NCBI GenBank assembly: GCA_903873715.1 | Contig: CAIQPS010000016.1 | Coordinates: forward strand, 1 to 37,313 | DNA: 37,313 bases | Source of the DNA: an uncultured Actinomycetes bacterium | GTDB taxonomy: Bacteria; Actinomycetota; Thermoleophilia; RBG-16-64-13 | Direction of reading: 5' to 3' | Shown: piece after piece, positions 6,887 to 17,471 of the stretch | How the letters are laid out: each line of letters begins with the position of its first letter | How positions within the stretch are numbered: the stretch's first letter is position 1 | The notes under the pieces: model-generated | The model's input: only the letters and a program-made list of their open reading frames with translations | Databases searched by the model: none | What the model was told of the DNA's origin: nothing | Made by a program: the position numbers and the translations under genes

Positions 6887-7699
6887 CTACACGCGCGCGA
6901 ACTGCAGATGCGGATACACCACCCGGAACCCCAGCCGTTCCATGTTGCGCTGGGACCCACTGCCCGGCGCGGACTCGATCACGGCGAGCGCGCAACCGGC
7001 GTCGCGGGCCATTCCCACCCGGAAACGCTGGACGGCCTGCTGGATCCCGCGGCCCCGGAACTCGGGCAGGGTGGTGTCTGCGGACAGCCACGCGACCCCG
7101 CTTTCGAAGAGCTCCACGGAGCCGGTGCCGGCCGGACGGCCGTCGACCAGGGCCAGCACCAGGGTGGATGAAAGGTCCGCGGCCATGATCTCGCCGAACT
7201 CGATGTGTTCGACGCCCGGGTCGCCCGCATCGGTGAAGCCACGGGCGGCCGTGCGGCCGAAGAGCTCGCGCTCCTCGGGCGTCGTGCAGACGCGCAACTC
7301 CACCCCCGGCGGCGGCCCCTCCAAGACCGGGTATGCCGCCGGCTCCAAGGCGAGGACGTTCTCGAACTCGGTCACCTGCCAGCCGCGGCGCCCCAGCACC
7401 GAGAACAACGTGGGGTCGGCGAACGGACAGGTGGCCAGCATCGGCGGGACACCCCGGCGCGCGTAGAAATCCTCGATCCGGCGGATGTCGTCGTCGCCGA
7501 CGGGACCATCCATGCCGATCCCGGCCGCCACGTTGATGACCCCGCCCTCACCGATCCACAGGGCGGCGCCGCCGGCCACGTCGATGTAGGTGGCGTGTTT
7601 CTCGGGCCAGAGCCTGCCGGCGAGGGCCGCGAGATCGCGCCACTTGCCGCTGATGAGATGTTCCAGGCGGCGGGCCAGGTCCGCGTCGGCGTGGATCAT
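6887..7699 (-). CDS. GNAT-family N-acetyltransferase
   Basis: 270 residues, ATG at 7699. The N-terminal half is a divergent GNAT-like lobe (a sugar- or amine-binding half with MLATCPFADPTLFSVLGRRGW). The C-terminal half has the acetyl-CoA binding motif A in STLPEFRGRGIQQAVQRFR-like form (RGRGIQ) and the closing NMERLGFRVVY. The two-lobed layout resembles the tandem GNAT proteins of unknown substrate. No clear ribosome site precedes this ATG, and an in-frame ATG lies 27 bases upstream, so the exact start is uncertain. It is divergent from the acetyltransferase at 7836. Confidence 0.82.
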   Translation of the reverse strand: MIHADADLARRLEHLISGKWRDLAALAGRLWPEKHATYIDVAGGAALWIGEGGVINVAAGIGMDGPVGDDDIRRIEDFYARRGVPPMLATCPFADPTLFSVLGRRGWQVTEFENVLALEPAAYPVLEGPPPGVELRVCTTPEERELFGRTAARGFTDAGDPGVEHIEFGEIMAADLSSTLVLALVDGRPAGTGSVELFESGVAWLSADTTLPEFRGRGIQQAVQRFRVGMARDAGCALAVIESAPGSGSQRNMERLGFRVVYPHLQFARV

Positions 7700-7835
7700 G
7701 AGGAACCCCGTCCCACACCGGCACATCCGCCCCGTTCGTCGCGCATGTCCGCCTCCATCGCCGTCTGGCCGCCTCTGTCCCCATGGTACCCTGAGGTCAC
7801 CGATATCTGCCGCCCGCTGGCGGCCGGAGGCTCTC

Positions 7836-8316
7836 TTGTCAATAAGAACGGCGCGCGAGACGGATCTCCCCGAGATCCTCGACATCTACAACCACGCGGT
7901 GGTCAATACCACTGCGACCTTCGACATCGAGCCGCGCTCCCCCGAAGGCCAGCAGGCCTGGTTCTTGGAGCACACTCCCCCGCACCCGGCGATCGTCTAC
8001 GAGAATGGTGGCCGGGTCCTGGGATGGGCCTCGCTCAGCCCATACGCGTCCCGGTGCGCGTACCGGTTCGCCGGGGAGGCGTCCGTGTACGTGGCGCCCG
8101 ACGCCCGGCGGTCCGGGATCGGCGAGGCGCTGCTGCGCGAGATCGTTCGCTTGGGCGGCGAGCACGGACTCCACACCGTCGTCGGCCTGGTGACGGCGGA
8201 GAACGCCGCCAGCCGGGCGTTGGCTGAAAAGGTCGGTTTCCTCGCCGTGGGGACGCTCGAGCAGGTCGGGTACAAGTTCGACCGCTGGCTCGACGTGGTC
8301 ATCTACCAGTACCGCT

Positions 8317-8327
<11 letters not shown>
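7836..8327 (+). CDS. Phosphinothricin-type N-acetyltransferase (GNAT)
   Basis: 163 residues from a TTG at 7836 with a good ribosome site (CCGGAGG, 7823-7829) seven bases upstream. It follows the Pat/Bar family pattern: IRTARETDLPEILDIYN at the start, TATFDIEPRSPE near residue 30, the acetyl-CoA loop PDARRSGIGEALL, and GFLAVGTLEQVGYKF with WLDVVIYQ at the end. Family members acetylate amino-acid-like toxins such as phosphinothricin or methionine sulfoximine, or L-methionine derivatives. The last ten bases overlap the start of the P-type ATPase gene, so the two are co-translated, although no functional link is obvious. Confidence 0.87.
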
Positions 8328-10875
<2,548 letters not shown>

Positions 10876-11084
10876 CCCCTCTCGGGCCGGCGCGGTCGCC
10901 CTGACGGCCGGCGGGCGGAGGGCCCCAGGGCTTGGCGCGCTCCCCGGTAGGCAGCCGAACACCGACCCACTCGCCGCGACGCATATGATTGTGCGGAATA
11001 TCGCACAATCATATGGCGAGCGGACACCTCATCAGCACGCACACCGCCCGACGCATCCGACGCTCAGCGCCGCGCCCCCGGAGT
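10876..11084. other. Intergenic space between convergent genes
   Basis: 209 bases between the ends of the ATPase and RDD genes. Apart from the palindrome at 10982-11015, I see no gene, tRNA-like fold or U-tract terminator. Confidence 0.5.
10982..11015. repeat. Perfect 14-bp dyad, copy A of a repeated palindrome
   Basis: Left arm CATATGATTGTGCG and right arm CGCACAATCATATG are exact reverse complements around a 6-base centre (GAATAT). It lies between two convergent genes, 67 bases past the RDD gene stop. There is no T-run on either side. A near-identical dyad occurs at 24709-24740. It may be a hairpin terminator without U-tract, a REP-like element or a protein-binding site. Confidence 0.85.
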
Positions 11085-11855
11085 CTAGTAGCGCTCCCTC
11101 TTCACCACCAGCGTGCCGGCGATCATGTCGTGCAGCGCCTGCTTCTTCTCGGTGAAGCCGGCCATCAGCCACCCGATCATCAGGATGAACGTCGACAGAT
11201 ACTTGCTCCAGTAGCGGGCGTTCGCCCGGCCCCAGGAGATGCGGCGGCCGTCCATGTCGGTCACGGCGATGCCCATCGCCATCTTGCCCAGGGTCGCCTG
11301 ATGCGACGACGCCTCGAGGAGCGTGAAGTACAGCCAGCTGATCACCAGGCTCACCAGTTCGTAGGAGGGGGCGAAACCGCCCGTCGAGATGCTCAGGACG
11401 GGCCCCAGGATGCCGTAGCGGATGATGCTCCCCGCGATGCTCAGGATGATCCCGTCGATGATGATGGCCACGAGGCGCCGCCAGAAGCCGGCGTAGACCG
11501 ACCAGCCCGAATAGTCGTAGGCAGGTGGCTGCTGGGGCGGTTGACCGTAGGGTGGTTGGCCATACGGGGGTTGGCCCTGGCCGTAGGGTTGCTGCCCGTA
11601 AGGGGGTTGGCCCTGGCCGTAAGGCGGCATGTAGGAAGGGGCTCCGCCGCCTGGGGGCGTCGGCCCTGAGGCCGCGGCTCCCGCTGCGGCACCGGCTGCT
11701 CCGCCGGCCGCAGCTCCGGCTGCTCCGCCATCCTCGGCACCGGGCGCGCCGGCCTGCGGCGGAGTGTCCGCCACGACGCGGGAGCCGCACGCGATGCAGT
11801 AGTGTGCCCCGGGCGGCACCGGTTTGCCACAGTTCCAGCACAGCTGATCGGCCAC
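11085..11855 (-). CDS. Zinc-ribbon RDD-family membrane protein
   Basis: 256 residues from a GTG at 11855 behind a clear ribosome site (GGGAGG). The N-terminus is a zinc ribbon, CWNCG and CIACGS (four Cys, residues 6-24). Next comes an Ala/Gly linker and Gly-Tyr-Pro-Gln repeats (PPYGQ-type). The RDD domain occupies roughly residues 140-256, with three hydrophobic segments, the conserved Arg in FWRRLVAIIIDGIIL, and the downstream LGKMAMGIAVTDMDG box. RDD proteins are small membrane proteins, some linked to ion transport or stress; the function here is unknown. Gly-Tyr-Pro-rich repeats may promote self-association. Confidence 0.88.
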   Translation of the reverse strand: MADQLCWNCGKPVPPGAHYCIACGSRVVADTPPQAGAPGAEDGGAAGAAAGGAAGAAAGAAASGPTPPGGGAPSYMPPYGQGQPPYGQQPYGQGQPPYGQPPYGQPPQQPPAYDYSGWSVYAGFWRRLVAIIIDGIILSIAGSIIRYGILGPVLSISTGGFAPSYELVSLVISWLYFTLLEASSHQATLGKMAMGIAVTDMDGRRISWGRANARYWSKYLSTFILMIGWLMAGFTEKKQALHDMIAGTLVVKRERY

Positions 11856-11916
11856 ACCAACCTCCCTCAGCGTGTCGTCACGCCGGGGGGCACGGACCCC
11901 GGCCGCAGTGCTCCCT

Positions 11917-13023
11917 CTATTCGAGATGCTCGGGGTTCAGCCCTTCCAGCTCCGGCAGCACGAAACGCCCATCCTTGCGGACCAGTACGCCGTCGAAGTA
12001 GATCTCACCCCCACCCCATTCGGGGGTCTGAATGAGTACCAAGTCCCAGTGTACGCTGGAACGGTTGCCGTTGTCCGCCTCTTCGTAGGCCCGGCCCACG
12101 GCGAAATGGAGGCTGCCGGCGATCTTCTCGTCGTAGAGAGTGTCCTTCATGGGCTGGTTGATGCGGGGGTTCACGCCCAGCGCGAACTCGCCCAGATAGT
12201 GGGAGCCCTCGTCCGTGCCGATGATCTTGAGCAGCCGGTCATTCGGGGTGCCGTCGGCATCCACGATCCGGCCGTTCTCGAACGTGAACCGGATGCGCTC
12301 GAACGTGGTGCCCTCCTCCAGCGACGGGACGTTGAACCGGATGGTCCCGTTCACCGAATCGCGGACCGGCGAGGTGAACACCTCGCCATCGGGGACGTTC
12401 TCGCGGCCGTCCGACTTGGCTATCCCGATGCCCTTGATGGAGAACTCCAGATCGGTCCCCGGGCTGACTATGCGCACCCGGTCGGTGCGGGCCATCAGGG
12501 CGACGAGCGGGTCCATGGCCTCCGACAGCCGGGCATAGTCGACCGTGGACACGTCCAGGCAGAAGTCCTCGAAGGCCTCGGTGGACATCCCGGCCAGTTG
12601 CGCGCCGGCCGGCGTGGGATAGCGGACCACCGACCACTTCTTCTTGAGGTCCTTCTCCACGATCGGCTCCGAAGCCAGCCGCGCCGCCTCCATGACCTCG
12701 GGCGGGATGTCGGCCATCTCGGTCTCGTTCTCCCCGCCGTAGATGGCGAGGCTGGCGTCGATGTCCTCGTGCCGGTACAGGGCCCATTTGACGGAGTAGT
12801 CCATCTGCGGGCGGGTGGCGCCGAGGTACCAGGCGCGGCGCACCCGGGGGTCGGTCAGGTGGACGAACGGCATGGCCTTGCGCTCGTAGGCTGCGTCGAT
12901 GACGGCCATGACCAGGTCGCGGCAGGTGAAGTCCGCCTCGATGAGCAGGCGCTCGCCCGGCTGGATATCGAGGGAGTGGTCGAGCAGGCCGGCGGCCAGC
13001 TGGTCCAGGCGGGGGTCTCTCAT
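11917..13023 (-). CDS. M29-family metallo-aminopeptidase
   Basis: 368 residues with ATG at 13023 and an AAAGGA ribosome site. The sequence follows the AmpS/PepS (M29) pattern throughout. It begins LDQLAAGLLDHSLDIQPGERLLI, and its C-terminal metal-binding region has Glu in GEFALGVNP, His in LHFAVGRAY and the HWDLVL His-x-Asp motif. M29 enzymes use two divalent metal ions to remove N-terminal residues from peptides in the cytoplasm. The length is typical. It stands alone on its strand; the intergenic space upstream (13024-13204) holds a -10-like box and a 12-bp palindrome. Confidence 0.92.
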   Translation of the reverse strand: MRDPRLDQLAAGLLDHSLDIQPGERLLIEADFTCRDLVMAVIDAAYERKAMPFVHLTDPRVRRAWYLGATRPQMDYSVKWALYRHEDIDASLAIYGGENETEMADIPPEVMEAARLASEPIVEKDLKKKWSVVRYPTPAGAQLAGMSTEAFEDFCLDVSTVDYARLSEAMDPLVALMARTDRVRIVSPGTDLEFSIKGIGIAKSDGRENVPDGEVFTSPVRDSVNGTIRFNVPSLEEGTTFERIRFTFENGRIVDADGTPNDRLLKIIGTDEGSHYLGEFALGVNPRINQPMKDTLYDEKIAGSLHFAVGRAYEEADNGNRSSVHWDLVLIQTPEWGGGEIYFDGVLVRKDGRFVLPELEGLNPEHLE

Positions 13024-13084
13024 CGGTGGGTCCTTTCGCGTATCAGTCGGTCACGCGCGCCGGGCGTGCCGGCCGCGCCGGGTC

Positions 13085-13115
13085 ATTATGCCAGGACTGG
13101 GGCGTGCATATGCAC
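13085..13115 (-). promoter_or_regulatory. Possible promoter and operator of the M29 aminopeptidase
   Basis: On the minus strand a -10-like CATAAT (13090-13085) preceded by TGG lies 62 bases before the ATG. The perfect 12-bp palindrome GTGCATATGCAC (13104-13115) falls where the -35 box would be, and a further half-site TATGCAC follows at 13121. No good -35 is visible. A repressor or activator site is plausible but unproven. Confidence 0.35.
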
Positions 13116-13204
13116 CTGGGTATGCACGGGGCGGCACGGCGGCGGTGCGCAACGCAGCACTCAGGGCGGCGCCGGCGCGCCCGGCGCGAGGCCCTCGCCC
13201 GCCG

Positions 13205-13957
13205 TCACCCCTTGCTGGACAGCACCACCTTCTCCTTCGTGAGCGCCCGCGAGCACAGGTAGGCGACCGTGCCGAACACCACGATCAGCCCCACGAAGAT
13301 GAGCGGGTAGTAGTCCACCGAGATTCCCAGCGCGGGCAGGTAGAACGACGCCAGGAACAACGCCCCCCACGACACCAGCAGGAGCAGCCCGTAGACCAGG
13401 TTGCCCATGCGAGGGTTCCGCGTGACCAGCTGGATGTAGCTCACGAGCAGGCTGATCGTGAAGATGGTGAGCGGCACCAGCACAAGGGCCGTCAGGAACG
13501 CCAGACCGTGGGGCGCGATGGCCTTGTGGACCTTCGGGTAGACCTCGGCGAGGGCGATGACGCAGTACGCGACGATCGATGCCCCGTAGGCTATGGCCAG
13601 CGCGGACAGCGTGGCGCTCAGGCTCTTGCCTATCCAGATGCGTCTGATGCTCACCGGCGTGGCCATGAGCGACTCCAGGCTGCGCTTCTGCTTCTCGAAC
13701 ACGAGGCCGGCGGAACTGAGGTTGCAGGCGAACAGCGCGTAGAGCATGGGCAGCATGTAGCCCATCCCGTTGAGGAACACCCGGGTGGTCGCCAGGATGA
13801 CGTCGGGCTTCTCGTTGGCGATCTGGCCGTAGAGCGCGAAGTAGCTGAAGAAGAAGAACGTGGACATCAGGAACATGCCCGGGATGTAGAAGTAGGTGCC
13901 CCGCGCCCGGAAGATCTCCAGCAGGTCCTTGCGGATGATGGCCCAGAGATTGGTCAT
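13205..13957 (-). CDS. ABC-2 type transporter permease
   Basis: 250 residues, ATG at 13957 overlapping the stop of the ATPase gene by four bases (ATGA), so the pair is coupled. Six hydrophobic segments are visible, with a cytoplasmic FEKQKRSLESLMATPVS block after the second, which is the conserved region of the ABC-2 permease family (NatB/YhaP-like). It starts MTNLWAIIRKDLLEIFRARG, typical of these permeases. Together with the ATPase it would form an exporter, or a Na+- or drug-extruding pump; the substrate cannot be inferred. Confidence 0.9.
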   Translation of the reverse strand: MTNLWAIIRKDLLEIFRARGTYFYIPGMFLMSTFFFFSYFALYGQIANEKPDVILATTRVFLNGMGYMLPMLYALFACNLSSAGLVFEKQKRSLESLMATPVSIRRIWIGKSLSATLSALAIAYGASIVAYCVIALAEVYPKVHKAIAPHGLAFLTALVLVPLTIFTISLLVSYIQLVTRNPRMGNLVYGLLLLVSWGALFLASFYLPALGISVDYYPLIFVGLIVVFGTVAYLCSRALTKEKVVLSSKG

Positions 13958-14934
13958 CGCCGGCCTCCGGCGCCGGGCGCCCCGCCGGCTGCCGCCCCCG
14001 CCCGCGCCTCCGCCTCGATGCGCACGTACAGATCCTCGAGCGAGTCCTGCTGCTTGGTCACCTGCTCGATCCGTATGCCCTTCTGAACCAGGAACGCGAC
14101 CACCGGCGGGACCTCGAAGGAGGCGCCGCCGGACACGGTCACTGCGGCGCCGTCGCGGTCCGCCGACACCCCGGCCTCTTGCCGCAGGGCCGCCAGCACT
14201 TCGTCCGGGACCGGGGCGGAGGTCTCGATGACGGCCCCCCGTCTGCCGGAACCGGCGGCCAGTGACTCCAGGTCTCCGTAGAGCCGGATGCGGCCCCCGT
14301 GGATGAGCACTATCCGGTTGCAGAGCCGCTGCATCTCGTCCAGGTTGTGCGAACTCAGGAAGACGGTGGTGCCCCGCTCGCGCAGATCCTGCAGCATGCG
14401 CCGCACCTCCACCTGGCCGCCGGGGTCGAGGCCGGCGGTGGGTTCGTCCAGGATGAGGACGTCCGGCGAGTGCAGCACCGCCCGGGCGATGGCAAGCCTC
14501 TGCCGCATCCCCTTCGAGTAGGCGCTGACCTTGTCCCGGCCCCGGTCGGCGAGCCCGGCCCCGTCCAGCACCTCCGCGATGCGGCCGCCCGGGTCGCGCA
14601 CGCCGTAGAGCCGAGCATAGTAGTCGAGGTTGTCCCAGGCGGACAGGTCGTCGTAGAGACCGTCGGCCTCCAGCAGGAAGCCCACCCGCGCCCGCGCCGC
14701 ATCCTCGGCCGGGTCGCGGCCCGTGACCGTCACCGTCCCGGCATCCGCGCGCAGCAACCCCAGCATGATGCGGATGGTGGTGGTCTTGCCGGCCCCGTTG
14801 GGCCCGAGGCAACCGAAGATGTCCCCCTGCTCGACGGCGAAGCCGACCCCGTCCAGCACGTGGCGGCCGGACAGGTGCTTGTGGATGCCTTCCAGGCGGA
14901 TCGCTGATGAGGCGCTCGCGGGACCCATGGCCAC
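13954..14934 (-). CDS. ABC transporter ATP-binding protein
   Basis: 326 residues from a GTG at 14934, preferred because GGAGG lies nine bases upstream; the ATG at 14928 is the alternative. Walker A is GPNGAGKTTT, the signature is SAYSKGMRQRLAIARA (a KGM variant of LSGGQ, common in exporter subfamilies), Walker B is VLILDEPTAGLDP, and the switch His is in LSSHNLDEMQ. A C-terminal extension of about 90 residues (from about 230 on) follows the nucleotide-binding domain and ends in a Gly/Ala-rich tail, as in DrrA/NatA-like exporters. It partners the adjacent permease. Confidence 0.93.
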   Translation of the reverse strand: MAMGPASASSAIRLEGIHKHLSGRHVLDGVGFAVEQGDIFGCLGPNGAGKTTTIRIMLGLLRADAGTVTVTGRDPAEDAARARVGFLLEADGLYDDLSAWDNLDYYARLYGVRDPGGRIAEVLDGAGLADRGRDKVSAYSKGMRQRLAIARAVLHSPDVLILDEPTAGLDPGGQVEVRRMLQDLRERGTTVFLSSHNLDEMQRLCNRIVLIHGGRIRLYGDLESLAAGSGRRGAVIETSAPVPDEVLAALRQEAGVSADRDGAAVTVSGGASFEVPPVVAFLVQKGIRIEQVTKQQDSLEDLYVRIEAEARAGAAAGGAPGAGGRR

Positions 14935-14965
14935 AATAGTAAGCCTCCGGCGGCGTTCGGGGAGA

Positions 14966-14971
14966 TACAAT
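14966..14971 (+). promoter_or_regulatory. -10-like box upstream of the thioesterase operon
   Basis: TACAAT, 83 bases before the thioesterase ATG in the divergent gap. No convincing -35 is present at 17 bp spacing, so this rests on the -10 alone. Confidence 0.35.
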
Positions 14972-15053
14972 CTGGTAGCCGGCACATTTCGGGGCCGGTG
15001 AAGCACCGAAGCGCCGATCGACAGCCCGTCACCGCCTGTTTGGAGAGACGCTG

Positions 15054-15521
15054 ATGAAGGACTTTCCCGTCATGATCGACATCGATGTGCGCTGGGGCGA
15101 CATGGACGCACTGCTCCACGTGAACAACATCGTCTACTTCCAGTACTTCCAGATGGCACGCGGGGCGTATCTGCAGCGCATCGGCATGCCCCCAGCGGGC
15201 CCGTCCTGGCACGATTTCGGCTGGATCATCGGGGCCAACTGCTGCCGGTACAAGGCGCCGGTCACCTTCCCGGACACCCTGGCGCTGTACTCCCGGGTCG
15301 GGGCGATGAGCGAAGATCGGATGCTCATGGAATACAAAGCCGTCAGCAAGAAGCTGGGCAAGGTGGCCGCCGAGGGTGAGGCCCTGGTGTTCGCCTACGA
15401 TTTCGGCGCCGGCGGCAAGACCACCATCCCGGACGAGGTCAGGGCGAAGATCCTGTCGCTGGAGGGCCGGGAGTTGCCCCGGGTCCCGCGGGACGCCACC
15501 CGGATAAAGTCCGAAGAGTGA
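15054..15521 (+). CDS. Hotdog-fold acyl thioesterase (4HBT family)
   Basis: 155 residues with a GGAGAG ribosome site before the ATG at 15054. The catalytic stretch VRWGDMDALLHVNNIVYFQYF carries the conserved Asp and the HVNN turn of 4-hydroxybenzoyl-CoA-thioesterase-like proteins. They hydrolyse acyl-CoA or acyl-ACP and release free fatty acid. It is the first gene of an operon with a GNAT, a LuxE-like and a LuxC-like protein, so it may provide free acid to the LuxE-like enzyme, a role filled by the unrelated LuxD in luminous bacteria. That link is inference. Confidence 0.88.
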   Translation: MKDFPVMIDIDVRWGDMDALLHVNNIVYFQYFQMARGAYLQRIGMPPAGPSWHDFGWIIGANCCRYKAPVTFPDTLALYSRVGAMSEDRMLMEYKAVSKKLGKVAAEGEALVFAYDFGAGGKTTIPDEVRAKILSLEGRELPRVPRDATRIKSEE

Positions 15522-15551
15522 CTTTCTGAGCCGGCGAGCCCGCACCCGGCC

Positions 15552-16073
15552 ATGAAGTCTTTGCGCCTGGAACGCCCGGAAGACGCGCCCGCCGTGCGCG
15601 CGCTGCTCCGCGAGGCGTTCGGCCGGGCGGACGAGGCCGACCTGGTGGACGTGCTGCGCGAGGCCGGAGCGCCGGTGTTGGCGATGGTGGCTGTCGAGGA
15701 TGGCGCAGCCGGCCAGGTCGTCGCCCACGTCCTCTACACCTGGGTGACCGTGGACACCGAATCCGGCGATCGGGTGCCGCTGCTCGGGCTGGCGCCGCTG
15801 GCCGTGCTGCCGGAGCACCAGGGCGAGGGCATCGGGACGCAGCTCGTCGAGGCCAGCCTGGAGCACCTCCGGGCCGAGGGGCATGCGGCGGTGGTCCTGG
15901 TGGGCCATCCGGCGTACTACCCGCGGTTCGGCTTCCTGCCGGCTAGCCGGTGGGGGCTGCGCTGGGAGGCGGACTGTCCCGACGAGGCCTTCATGGCTAT
16001 CGAACTGAACCCGGGCAGCCTCGCGGGCGTCAGAGGGGTCGTGCGCTTCCGGCCCGAGTTCGCCGGGATATAG
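15552..16073 (+). CDS. GNAT-family N-acetyltransferase (YhbS-like)
   Basis: 173 residues, ATG at 15552, 30 bases after the thioesterase. The order is typical of YhbS-like acetyltransferases: RLERPEDAPAVRALLREAFG, a mid-strand LGLAPLAVLPEHQGEGIGTQL that holds the acetyl-CoA motif (QGEGIG), VVLVGHPAYYPRFGF, and MAIELNPGSL. The substrate is unknown. It sits between the thioesterase and the LuxE-like gene with gaps of 30 and 21 bases, so it is co-transcribed, but a role in aldehyde formation is not obvious. Confidence 0.88.
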   Translation: MKSLRLERPEDAPAVRALLREAFGRADEADLVDVLREAGAPVLAMVAVEDGAAGQVVAHVLYTWVTVDTESGDRVPLLGLAPLAVLPEHQGEGIGTQLVEASLEHLRAEGHAAVVLVGHPAYYPRFGFLPASRWGLRWEADCPDEAFMAIELNPGSLAGVRGVVRFRPEFAGI

Positions 16074-16094
16074 GCCGGAGACCGAGGGAGCCCG

Positions 16095-17471
16095 ATGCCA
16101 TCCATCACCCCCACAGACGAAGCGGCCGGCGCAGCTTTGACACCCGCCCTCGCGGACTTCTGGGCGATGGACGAGGCCACCCGCATCCACACGCTGCTCG
16201 AGAGGGTGAAGGCCGCTCACGCCTATCACTACGAGCGGAACACCGCGTACCGCAGCACGGTGGCCGCCCGGGGGATCGGTCCGGAGACCCGGGCGAACGA
16301 GATGCCCCGCCTGCTGCGCACCACGTCGCTGGCGTTCAAATCCTATATCGACGTGCTGGGCACGCCCTTCCCCGAGACCCGGCCGGCCGCCTTCGTCGAC
16401 TGGCTCGCCGATCAGGTGTCGGTGGACCTTCGCCCGTCCAAACAACGCTTCCGCGACGGATATCTGTCGATGGAGGGACTGCTGCGGGCGGTCGAGCGGG
16501 AGTATTCGAAGCTGCACCTGGAGTTGCTCACCTCCAGCGGGACGTCGGGCAGGGCGACCATCATCCCCCGGGACCGGCGCACCGAGGCCCTGACCGCCGA
16601 GAGCCTTCGTCTCTGCTTCGAGCGCTACCTCGGCGTGGGCGCGGATCACACCGCCATCTTCATGCTGCCCAAGCGGTCGCGCATAGCCGCCGCAAGGATG
16701 GCGGGGTCGTGCGTCCGGGGGATGGGGCTGCAGCCCAAGAAGACCTTCTTCGCCGTCCCCATCGCTGCCGGGCCCGACCAGGTGCGGGTGCGCGCCGGAG
16801 TGACCTTCCGGCCGGGTCTGCGGGGCGCCCTGGAGAAGAACGTCTGGCACTCGGTCATAGCCTCGCTGCACGACCGGCTGATCGATGCCCGGGCGGTGGA
16901 ATCGGCGGTCACCAGGCTGATCCCGGCATCCGCGCACGAGGAGAAAGTCCTGCTCTTCGGCACTCTCGACCGGCTGCACGCCGTCGCCACGTTCCTGCTC
17001 GACAACGGCCGCACCATGAGCCTGGCCCCGGGTAGCGTCCTCGTGACGGCCGGCGGCGCCGGGGAGGCACCCGCCAAGCCTGCTGCCGCCATGCTCGACG
17101 ACCTGCGCCGCGCCTTCACGCTCCCATCGGGGGAGCCGGCCCCGATCCGCGACGTCTACGGGATGGCGGAGGCCGGTTGGGCGGCCATGCAGTGCGCGCG
17201 CGGCAACTATCACCTCCCACCGTGGGTGCACGCGGTCACGGTGGACGATCAGGAGAGGTTCTCCCAGGCCGACCGCTCCACCGGTCTGCTGGCCTTCTTC
17301 GACCCGTTCGGCGGCGGGGACCTCTACCCCGCATTCTTCCGCACGTCCGACCGGGCGACCCTCGTGCGCGGCACCGCCTGCGCCTGCGGCGAACCTGGGC
17401 ACTATCTCGAAGACGCGTCGATCCGGCGCATCGACCTGAGGGGGGAAGCGGGATGCCTCGGCCGGGTCTAG
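16095..17471 (+). CDS. LuxE-like acyl-protein synthetase
   Basis: 458 residues with a GAGGGAG ribosome site. The adenylation motif is TSSGTSG at residues 146-152, followed by RATIIPRDRR. YGMAEAGW and the FDPFGGGDLYPAFFRTSD region are the later adenylate-forming boxes, and a Cys lies near the C-terminus (GEAGCLG, about residue 455), where LuxE carries its acylated cysteine. LuxE activates a fatty acid as acyl-AMP, loads it on that Cys and passes it to LuxC. Its length exceeds luminous LuxE (about 370 residues) by an N-terminal helical extension. The stop overlaps the LuxC-like ATG by 19 bases. No luciferase subunit is present in the window. Confidence 0.84.
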   Translation: MPSITPTDEAAGAALTPALADFWAMDEATRIHTLLERVKAAHAYHYERNTAYRSTVAARGIGPETRANEMPRLLRTTSLAFKSYIDVLGTPFPETRPAAFVDWLADQVSVDLRPSKQRFRDGYLSMEGLLRAVEREYSKLHLELLTSSGTSGRATIIPRDRRTEALTAESLRLCFERYLGVGADHTAIFMLPKRSRIAAARMAGSCVRGMGLQPKKTFFAVPIAAGPDQVRVRAGVTFRPGLRGALEKNVWHSVIASLHDRLIDARAVESAVTRLIPASAHEEKVLLFGTLDRLHAVATFLLDNGRTMSLAPGSVLVTAGGAGEAPAKPAAAMLDDLRRAFTLPSGEPAPIRDVYGMAEAGWAAMQCARGNYHLPPWVHAVTVDDQERFSQADRSTGLLAFFDPFGGGDLYPAFFRTSDRATLVRGTACACGEPGHYLEDASIRRIDLRGEAGCLGRV

